Assembly: GCA_947178235.1 (NCBI GenBank)
Contig: CAMWXQ010000082.1
Span: 1-5,828, forward strand
Length of the DNA stretch: 5,828 nt
Source: an uncultured Muribaculaceae bacterium
GTDB lineage: Bacteria; Bacteroidota; Bacteroidia; Bacteroidales; Muribaculaceae
Reading direction: 5' to 3'
Shown here: positions 1 through 5,073 of the stretch, piece by piece
Position numbering within the stretch: the first letter of the stretch is position 1
Layout of the letters: each line of letters opens with the position of its first letter
Program-made: the position numbers and the translations under genes
The notes under the pieces: model-generated
The model's database searches: none
The model's input: the letters and a program-made list of their open reading frames with translations, nothing else
What the model was told of the DNA's origin: nothing

Positions 1-1
1 T

Positions 2-994
2 CATGCTCTCTATGGTCTGCACGACATCTATCTCCCCCTCGATCCCCCCAACCGCGACGCAATACCCATCTTCAAGGTCAGCGACCGTATCGGCTCGCCC
101 ACTCTCAAACTCGACCCCGAGAAGATCGTCGGCGTCGTCATGAGCGACCACTACGAGGGTGTCAAGCCCTTCACCCCCCTCGACGACACCACCAAGCAGA
201 TCGGTGCCAATGTCTGCCAGTTCCTCATCTCCGAGATGAAGGCCGGCCGCATCCCCTCGTCGTTCCTCCCCTTGCAGTCGGGTGTGGGCAACGTCGCCAA
301 CGCCGTGCTCTACGGCCTCGCCGACGCCAAGGAGATTCCTCCCTTCGAGATGTACACCGAGGTGATGCAGGACGCCGTCATAGACCTTAGGAAGAAGGGT
401 CGCCGCAAGTTTGGTTCCTCTTGCTCGCTCACCGTCAGCAACGAGGTCGAGGATGAGGTCATCGACAACATCGAGTTCTTCAAGCAGCACCTCGTTCTCC
501 GTCCCTCCGAGATCTCGAACAACCCCGAGGTCATCCGCCGTCTCGGTGTCATCGCCATGAACACCGCACTCGAAGCCGACATCTTCGGCAACATCAACTC
601 GACCCACGTCACCGGCACACGCATGATGAACGGCATCGGCGGCTCGGGCGACTTCACCCGCAACGCCTACATCTCGATCTTCTCCTGTCCCTCGATCACC
701 AAGGAGGGCAAGATCTCGAACATCGTGCCTATGGTGTCGCACACCGACCACACAGAGCACTCGGTCGACATCCTCGTCACCGACCAGGGTATTGCCGACC
801 TCCGCGGCCTCGATCCCGTCGAGCGCGCTCACGAGATCATCGAGAACTGTGCCCACCCCATCTACCGTCCCCTGCTCCGCGAGTACCTCAAACTCTCGAC
901 CCGTGGCGGTCAGACCCCCCACACCCTCGAAGCTGCCCTCAAATTCCACACCGAGTTCCTCGCCTCGGGCGACATGCGCAATGTGACATTCTGA
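2..994 (+). CDS. Acetyl-CoA hydrolase/transferase family protein (succinate:acetate or propionyl-CoA:succinate CoA-transferase type), 5' partial
   Basis: The reading frame is open from base 2 to the TGA at 992-994, giving 330 residues. Family members are about 500 residues, so roughly the first third lies outside the window; the ATG at 140 is internal. Seen: a glycine-rich SGVGNVANAV segment, then YTEVMQD, whose glutamate (codon 359-361) aligns with the catalytic Glu that forms the glutamyl-CoA thioester in class I CoA-transferases. NSTHVTGTRMMNGIGGSGDF follows, the family's conserved CoA-site region, and then SHTDHTEH and TDQGIADLRGL. Known of the family: cytosolic exchange of CoA between short-chain acids, for example succinyl-CoA plus acetate, or propionyl-CoA plus succinate in propionate formation. 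The substrate cannot be read from this fragment. Codons are strongly biased to C-ending forms (ctc, gtc, atc, tcg), which would fit high expression (inference). It is the last gene of its transcript, as a terminator follows directly. Confidence 0.92.
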   Translation, partial: HALYGLHDIYLPLDPPNRDAIPIFKVSDRIGSPTLKLDPEKIVGVVMSDHYEGVKPFTPLDDTTKQIGANVCQFLISEMKAGRIPSSFLPLQSGVGNVANAVLYGLADAKEIPPFEMYTEVMQDAVIDLRKKGRRKFGSSCSLTVSNEVEDEVIDNIEFFKQHLVLRPSEISNNPEVIRRLGVIAMNTALEADIFGNINSTHVTGTRMMNGIGGSGDFTRNAYISIFSCPSITKEGKISNIVPMVSHTDHTEHSVDILVTDQGIADLRGLDPVERAHEIIENCAHPIYRPLLREYLKLSTRGGQTPHTLEAALKFHTEFLASGDMRNVTF

Positions 995-1010
995 GGATAA
1001 CCCGATACAG

Positions 1011-1052
1011 AAAAGTCCCCGTGAAGGCAATGACCTTCTCGGGGACTTTTTT
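1011..1052 (+). terminator. Rho-independent terminator after the CoA-transferase, probably bidirectional
   Basis: The outer stem AAAAGTCCCC (1011-1020) pairs perfectly with GGGGACTTTT (1041-1050). After a 2x2 internal loop, an inner stem GAAGG/CCTTC closes a 6-base loop. A run of six T follows the G/C stem on the plus strand (1047-1052). The hairpin starts 16 bases after the CoA-transferase stop and ends 14 bases before the stop of the convergent lipoprotein gene. Read on the minus strand, the stem is followed by TTTT within the outer arm, so it probably ends both transcripts. Confidence 0.9.
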
Positions 1053-1066
1053 ATATATGTGGTCGA

Positions 1067-1918
1067 TTATTTCCAAGAGAAATTGTATGTGGCGCCGGCA
1101 TAGCGTATGCGGTCCGAGGCCATGCCTGTCTCGCTGACGGTGACCGAGGCGGGATACCCCTCGGCGTCGAGTTGCCACTCGTAGAATTCCTGGGTCGAGG
1201 TGTCGTTGTGGGTGCTCGTGGTCATCTGTAAGGGGAGCTGGCGCGACGGCTTACCGAGCATTCCTGCGTAGTAGGCCCATTGGAGACCGCCGAGGTCAAA
1301 GGCCCCGATGCCGTGGTTCATGAAGATGAGGCCGTCCCTGTTGTCGATGCCGTCGGGATTCTCGGTGTTGGTATATGAGAGCGTCACGTCGAGTCGACCC
1401 GAGTAGCCGGGGTAGCTGCACGTCCCCTTGCCGGTGAGGAGATTGCCGTACTCATAGTAGAATACGAGTTCGCCCGAGCCGTCGGTCACAGGGTCGCGCC
1501 AATCGATGTGGTTGAGATAGCCTGCGAGGGTGTATGCGAGGTTGATTCTCTCCCCGTTTTCCCGCTCGGCGTATCCTACCCAGCCCTCGTCGTTGATGCA
1601 GAGTTTGTATGTGCCCTCGGCGGTGGCGAGGAGGATGTTGTACCCCATCTTGTCGGCATCCTCTGCCGAGAGGTATGTGAACTTAGCGGCTTGGCCTATC
1701 GCCGATACGCGACCCGAGGCGTCGTAGCTGACCCGCTCGCCGTCGATGACGGAGGGCACTCCGTCGGGGAATACGCGCGAGGCGTCCATGGCGGCGAGTG
1801 CGCGGCTTCCGCCGGGATTGTTGGCGCCGCTGAATCCGTGGTTCTTTTCGGGGTCGGGCGAGCATGAACAGAGGAGCAGGGTGCCCAGTGCTATCGTGAG
1901 GGAGAGGAGGGGTTTCAT
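1067..1918 (-). CDS. Putative lipoprotein, DUF4595-like, function unknown
   Basis: The gene encodes 283 residues. The N-terminus is a type II signal peptide: MKPLLSLTIALGTLLLCSC, with Lys2, a hydrophobic core at about 4-16, and a lipobox ending L-C-S-C so that Cys19 is the likely lipidated residue. The tail SPDPEKN follows, so an envelope location is expected; a surface-export signal is not obvious. The mature part looks like an all-beta repeat protein, with YD-type strands (YDASGRVSAI near residue 67, and WQLDAEGYPASV near the C-terminus). The YYAGMLGKPSRQLPLQ segment near residue 215 resembles the 'lG.LGK...LP' region I associate with DUF4595 proteins of Bacteroidales. That family name comes from memory of pattern, not from a search. 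No enzymatic motif was found. It is transcribed alone: convergent with the CoA-transferase downstream and divergent from the glycosylase upstream. The start is well set by the signal peptide. Confidence 0.82.
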   Translation of the reverse strand: MKPLLSLTIALGTLLLCSCSPDPEKNHGFSGANNPGGSRALAAMDASRVFPDGVPSVIDGERVSYDASGRVSAIGQAAKFTYLSAEDADKMGYNILLATAEGTYKLCINDEGWVGYAERENGERINLAYTLAGYLNHIDWRDPVTDGSGELVFYYEYGNLLTGKGTCSYPGYSGRLDVTLSYTNTENPDGIDNRDGLIFMNHGIGAFDLGGLQWAYYAGMLGKPSRQLPLQMTTSTHNDTSTQEFYEWQLDAEGYPASVTVSETGMASDRIRYAGATYNFSWK

Positions 1919-1938
1919 AATGTGGTGTCTTTATGTTA

Positions 1939-1966
1939 CAAATCGATGACAATTATCTTCTGTCAT
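1939..1966. promoter_or_regulatory. Divergent intergenic control region: 6-bp inverted repeat and imperfect -7 box
   Basis: Bases 1919-2035 separate the divergent lipoprotein and glycosylase genes. ATGACA (1946-1951) and TGTCAT (1961-1966) form a perfect inverted repeat with a 9-base AT-rich spacer. On the minus strand, TCGATTTG (1946 down to 1939) matches five of the six fixed bases of the Bacteroidota -7 box TAnnTTTG and would start a transcript shortly before the lipoprotein ATG. However, no TTG lies at the usual distance upstream. The repeat overlaps this box by one base, so it could be an operator, but a 6-bp repeat may arise by chance. I found no convincing promoter for the glycosylase; a TATAAT-like string at 2032-2037 sits on top of its start codon. 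Confidence 0.3.
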
Positions 1967-2035
1967 TAAAACATCCCTGCCGTGCCGATGGTTTGGTCTG
2001 AGTGTCACAATCTTTATTCGCTCCCCGACGTTATA

Positions 2036-2638
2036 ATGTATATGGAAACTGAACAGAACACCCCGCTCCCCGAGCTCGAAACCCATCCCTTCGAGCCATA
2101 TCTGCCCTCGGGAGCCAAAGTCCTCATCATGGGCACCTTCCCGCCTCAGCCCAAGCGTTGGAGCATGAATTTCTACTACCCCAACCGCACCAATGACTTC
2201 TGGCCGATGATGGGGCTCATCTTCATGGGTGACCGTCGGGCACTCTATCAACCCGACGGCAAGAACTTTGACCTCGACAAGATCAAGACTCTGCTCGACA
2301 CACACGGGATTGCTCTGAGCGATACAGGCCATGTCATACGCCGTCTGATGAACAACGCTTCGGACAAGTTTCTCGAAATCGTCGAGCCTGTCGACCTCTA
2401 CGGACTGCTCGCGCGCATCCCCGAGTGTCACACAGTAGCCACCACAGGCGAGAAGGCCGCGGGCGTAGCTGCCGAGCTGACCGGGACCGAGCCGCCTAAG
2501 ATGGGCGGGATGGTGAAGTCCGCCGACGGCCTCTCGCTGTGGCGTATGCCGTCTACCTCCCGAGCCTATCCCCTCAAACTCGAAGCCAAGGCGGAGTTCT
2601 ACGCAAAGATGTTCCGCGAGGCGGGAATCCTCGGTTGA
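2036..2638 (+). CDS. Uracil-DNA glycosylase superfamily protein, hypoxanthine-DNA glycosylase-like
   Basis: From the ATG at 2036 the protein has 200 residues. Motif 1 is GTFPP at residues 33-37 after a hydrophobic strand (VLIM), in the place of GQDPY or GINPG in other UDG families. It is followed by FYYPNRTNDFWP (46-57). The combination G[ST]FP, YY and NxFW, together with MPSTSR near residue 171 as the C-terminal motif, is what I associate with family 6 hypoxanthine-DNA glycosylases. By that comparison Asn53 (in NDFW) would be the candidate catalytic residue. Known role of the superfamily: removal of deaminated bases from DNA, leaving an AP site for an AP endonuclease. The substrate here is inferred. 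Start choice: the frame extends up to a GTG at 1982 and an ATG at 1988, but that extension has no family-like sequence; ATG 2042 is also possible. It is a single-gene unit ended by the hairpin at 2667-2699. Confidence 0.8.
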   Translation: MYMETEQNTPLPELETHPFEPYLPSGAKVLIMGTFPPQPKRWSMNFYYPNRTNDFWPMMGLIFMGDRRALYQPDGKNFDLDKIKTLLDTHGIALSDTGHVIRRLMNNASDKFLEIVEPVDLYGLLARIPECHTVATTGEKAAGVAAELTGTEPPKMGGMVKSADGLSLWRMPSTSRAYPLKLEAKAEFYAKMFREAGILG

Positions 2639-2666
2639 AAAATAGCCAAGATAGCTATAATACACG

Positions 2667-2699
2667 ACACGGCCCTCATCCGTCGGGTGAGGGCCGTGT
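2667..2699. terminator. Long hairpin between convergent genes, likely bidirectional terminator
   Basis: ACACGGCCCTCATCC (2667-2681) pairs with GGGTGAGGGCCGTGT (2685-2699) around a GTC loop: 15 base pairs with a single T-G wobble. It begins 28 bases after the glycosylase stop and ends 18 bases before the transporter stop on the opposite strand. The T tract is short on the plus side (TTT across the arm end, then GTG) and poor on the minus side, so efficiency is uncertain. Its position and stability still make a shared terminator the best reading. Confidence 0.75.
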
Positions 2700-2717
2700 T
2701 TGTGTGGTATGCGGGTA

Positions 2718-4073
2718 TCAGAGCTCTTCGCTCAGCATCTCGTCGGTCTTGGCGGCTTCGCCGCGGGTCTCCTTGACAAAGCGGACGCAGATGGCGCCGA
2801 CAATGAGGAGGACACCGGCGAGGACAAGCATATTGACCTGTCGGCCTCCGAGGAGGGGGAGGAGGACACCACCGAGGGCAGCGGCGCAGATCTGAGGCAG
2901 ACAGATGGTGCCGTTGAAGAGGCCGAGGTAGGTGCCCATGTTCTCGCCAGAGAGGGAGTTGGTGAGGATGGTGAAGGGGAGCGCGAGCATCGCGGCCCAT
3001 GCACAACCGATGAGCAGGTATGAGATGAAGAGTGCGTACTCATTGGTGATGAAGAGCGTGGAGATGAAGCCGATGCCGCCGAGGATGAGGCTGAGCGAGT
3101 AGACGACCTTGTGGTTCTTGAACATCGGGATCATGACGGCCCAGATGACCGAGCCGACCGCCTGGACGGCGAAGAGTACGCCTACCCAGTTGCCTGCCTG
3201 CTGATAGGCAGCCGAGTGTACGTCAGTGGTGTTCCAGACGGTGTCGGCGATGGCGCCGTTGGTGTAGGTCCACATGTAGAGGAATGCCGACCAGCAGAAG
3301 AACTGGACCAGGCCGACCGTCCAGAATGTGCGGGGGGCGGTTTTCAGAAGGGTCAGCATCCCGGGGCGCTTGGGCTTGGGTGCGTTGGGGTCCTCCTCCT
3401 TGATGCCGTGGTAGCGGCGGTACTCGGCGGGCGGCATCTCGCGGATGAAGATGAAGCTGTAGATCACGCAGAGCACGAGGACGACGGCGCCGATGTAGAA
3501 CGAGTAGGTCACCGTCGCGGGCACCTCGCCCTTGGGAGCGATGTTGCTGATGCCGATGGCGGTGAGGGTGATGGGGGCGAGATAGCCCACGAGGCTGCCG
3601 GCATTGCAGAGGAAGCTCTGGATCGAGTATGCGAGGCCCTTCTGTTTCTCGTTCACCTGATCGCCCACGAGCATCTTGAACGGCTGCATGGCCATGTTGA
3701 TGGATGTGTCGAGGAACATGAGGGCGATGAAGCCGAATACCATGGCCCCGGCGACGGTGAATCCGAAGCTGCCCGCGTTCGGCAGGAGGCACATGACGAT
3801 GACGGCAATGGCCGCGCCGAGTATCAGGTAGGGGAGGCGGCGGCCGAAACGGTTCCATGTGCGGTCACTGGCAGCGCCCACGAGGGGTTGGACGACGATA
3901 CCCATGAGCGGGGGGAGAATCCAAAAGTAGCTGAGTGAGTGGGGGTCGGCGCCGATGGTGGCGAAGATGCGCGAGATATTGGCGCTTTGGAGGGCGTAGG
4001 CAATCTGGACGCCGAAGAATCCGAAGCTCAGATTCCACAGTTTCCAGAAGCTCTGGTCAGGTTTGTTGGTCAT
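2718..4073 (-). CDS. MFS transporter, SLC45/GPH-like (probable sugar:cation symporter)
   Basis: The protein has 451 residues, a normal length for the family, and about twelve hydrophobic helices near residues 12-32, 47-67, 80-98, 104-124, 146-170, 190-210, 248-270, 293-317, 323-342, 346-366, 378-402 and 413-432. The loop after helix 2 carries the MFS motif A in the form GAASDRTWNRFGRRLPY (66-82); the RxGRR element is typical of SLC45 and related sucrose/maltose transporters. Asp122 in helix 4 (LDTSINM) is a buried acid that could take part in cation coupling (inference). A charged cytoplasmic loop (about 211-247, with EEDPNAPKPKRP) separates the two halves. SLC45-like carriers of gut Bacteroidales are usually annotated as maltose or disaccharide transporters, but no sugar enzyme or SusC/D pair lies in this window, so the substrate is open. 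It follows nfo after 36 bases on the same strand and probably shares its transcript. It ends against the convergent glycosylase. Confidence 0.88.
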   Translation of the reverse strand: MTNKPDQSFWKLWNLSFGFFGVQIAYALQSANISRIFATIGADPHSLSYFWILPPLMGIVVQPLVGAASDRTWNRFGRRLPYLILGAAIAVIVMCLLPNAGSFGFTVAGAMVFGFIALMFLDTSINMAMQPFKMLVGDQVNEKQKGLAYSIQSFLCNAGSLVGYLAPITLTAIGISNIAPKGEVPATVTYSFYIGAVVLVLCVIYSFIFIREMPPAEYRRYHGIKEEDPNAPKPKRPGMLTLLKTAPRTFWTVGLVQFFCWSAFLYMWTYTNGAIADTVWNTTDVHSAAYQQAGNWVGVLFAVQAVGSVIWAVMIPMFKNHKVVYSLSLILGGIGFISTLFITNEYALFISYLLIGCAWAAMLALPFTILTNSLSGENMGTYLGLFNGTICLPQICAAALGGVLLPLLGGRQVNMLVLAGVLLIVGAICVRFVKETRGEAAKTDEMLSEEL

Positions 4074-4079
4074 ATGCGA

Positions 4080-4111
4080 AATTGGGAATTGATAATTAGT
4101 AATTGTGAATC
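4080..4111. repeat. Tandem heptamer array (AATTNNN) between nfo and the MFS gene
   Basis: On the plus strand AATT occurs at 4080, 4087, 4094 and 4101, exactly 7 bases apart. AATC follows at 4108 in the same phase. The three bases after each AATT vary (GGG, GAT, AGT, GTG), and AATT is self-complementary, so the phase reads the same on both strands. The array fills nearly the whole 36-base gap and its last, degenerate unit overlaps the nfo stop codon. I know of similar AT-rich heptamer strings between genes in some Bacteroidota and cyanobacteria, but I attach no named family. It lies just ahead of the transporter start codon, so it forms that gene's translation leader. Confidence 0.75.
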
Positions 4112-4955
4112 ATGCCTCCTGGAGGTCTTTGAGCAGTTTGAGCTCGTCGGCCCACAGGGCTTCGTCGGGTGTTTCGAGGATGAGGGGTATGCCGTCCATG
4201 CGGGGGTCGTTCATGAGCATCCGCCAGAAGGGTATCCCGAGCTCACCCGTGCCGATGGGGGCATGGCGGTCGATGTGTGAGCCGAGTTTCTTGGCGGTGT
4301 CGTTGAGGTGCATCGCCGAGAGATACTGGAATCCGATGACGTCACCGAACTCCTTCCATGTGGCCTCGTATGCCTCGGGGGTGGTCATGTCGTAGCCCGC
4401 GGTGTATGCGTGGCATGTGTCTATGCAGACGCCTACACGGCTCTTGTCCTCGACGCCGTCGATGATTCGGGCAATCTGGGCGAATGTATAGCCGAGGTTG
4501 CTCCCCTGGCCGGCGGTATTCTCGATCACTGCCTTCACGCCTGTGGTGACATCGAGGACCGAGTTGATCGAGTCGGCGATGAGGTCGAGGCAGGCGTCGG
4601 GGTCAATCTCTTTGAGGTGGCTCCCGGGGTGGAAGTTGAGCATCGTGAGCCCGAGCTGCTCGCAGCGGCGCATCTCGTCGAGGAAGGCCGTGCGCGACTT
4701 AGCGAGCTTCTCCTTGTCTGGGGAGCCGAGATTGATGAGATAACTATCGTGGGGGAGAATCACCGAGGGGGAGTAGCCACACTCGGCGCAATTGACCTTG
4801 AAGCGCTCAGCCTCGGCCTCGGGTATGGGCTTGGACACCCAGCGCGATGGGTTGCGGGTGAAGAGTGCGAAGGACAGGGCGCCTATGTCATGGGCGTTGA
4901 GCGGGGCGTTGGAGACACCCTGCTCGACGGATACGTGTGCTCCAACGAGTTTCAT
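4110..4955 (-). CDS. nfo: Deoxyribonuclease IV (endonuclease IV), AP endonuclease
   Basis: From the ATG at 4955-4953 the protein has 281 residues and starts MKLVGAHVSV, like E. coli Nfo (285 residues). All nine metal ligands of the tri-zinc TIM-barrel site fall at the E. coli numbers: His69, His109, Glu145, Asp179, His182, His216, Asp229, His231 and Glu261. They sit in the family motifs NFHPGS (107-112), ENTAGQG (145-151), CIDTCHAYTAGYD (177-189), HLND (216-219) and DRHAPIGTGELG (229-240). Function: it cuts the backbone 5' of abasic sites in base-excision repair, in the cytoplasm, and removes 3' blocking groups. An in-frame upstream ATG at 5012 would add 19 residues. It is rejected because that extension is not family-like and a good promoter box lies inside it. 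The gene is 118 bases from lptD upstream and 36 bases from the MFS gene downstream. Confidence 0.97.
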   Translation of the reverse strand: MKLVGAHVSVEQGVSNAPLNAHDIGALSFALFTRNPSRWVSKPIPEAEAERFKVNCAECGYSPSVILPHDSYLINLGSPDKEKLAKSRTAFLDEMRRCEQLGLTMLNFHPGSHLKEIDPDACLDLIADSINSVLDVTTGVKAVIENTAGQGSNLGYTFAQIARIIDGVEDKSRVGVCIDTCHAYTAGYDMTTPEAYEATWKEFGDVIGFQYLSAMHLNDTAKKLGSHIDRHAPIGTGELGIPFWRMLMNDPRMDGIPLILETPDEALWADELKLLKDLQEA

Positions 4956-4991
4956 TTGGGGTATGTGGGGGATAATCTCTACAAATTTCCA

Positions 4992-5022
4992 CAAAGATAT
5001 GAAAAATCCCACCCCAAACCAA
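4992..5022 (-). promoter_or_regulatory. Bacteroidota-type promoter for nfo (and probably the MFS gene)
   Basis: On the minus strand TATCTTTG (4999 down to 4992) is a perfect match to the Bacteroidota primary-sigma -7 box TAnnTTTG. A TTG (5022 down to 5020) lies 20 bases upstream, within the expected -33 spacing. Transcription would begin near 4985, leaving a leader of about 30 bases before the ATG at 4955. This site lies downstream of the alternative nfo start at 5012 and so argues against it. It was identified by pattern only. Confidence 0.7.
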
Positions 5023-5051
5023 CCGATTTACATTTATTTAAGGAAAATCGG
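5023..5051. repeat. 7-bp inverted repeat next to the nfo promoter
   Basis: CCGATTT (5023-5029) and AAATCGG (5045-5051) are perfectly inverted, with a 15-base AT-rich spacer that contains TTTATTTAA. The left arm touches the -33 TTG of the nfo promoter. Two readings are possible: a weak terminator for lptD, whose stop is 23 bases away on the minus strand (T-rich sequence follows, but no clean T run), or an operator for nfo. The sequence does not decide between them. Confidence 0.35.
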
Positions 5052-5073
5052 GGAGTGGCCTCCGTGCCGAGGG

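Noticed and set aside
1982..2035. Upstream GTG/ATG starts extending the glycosylase by 16-18 residues
   Set aside because: The extension has no family-like sequence and would leave almost no room for a promoter in the divergent region. ATG 2036 or 2042 is favoured, though this is not proven.
1931..2665. Minus-strand open frame (244 residues) antisense to the glycosylase
   Set aside because: The plus strand carries the conserved GTFPP, NDFW and MPSTS motifs. The antisense product has none and would run through the divergent control region.
3111..3938. Long plus-strand open frame (275 residues) antisense to the MFS transporter
   Set aside because: It is a shadow of GC-biased codons on the other strand. 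The translation is rich in G, E, D, H and A with no domain pattern, while the minus strand has clear membrane helices and family motifs.
4115..4120. AGGAGG (minus strand) resembling a Shine-Dalgarno site for the MFS gene
   Set aside because: It lies inside the last codons of nfo, about 40 bases from the MFS start. That is too far to act as a ribosome site, and Bacteroidota make little use of Shine-Dalgarno pairing.
5059..5072. CCTC/GAGG hairpin just after the lptD stop, as a terminator
   Set aside because: The stem is only four base pairs and no T run follows on the minus strand.
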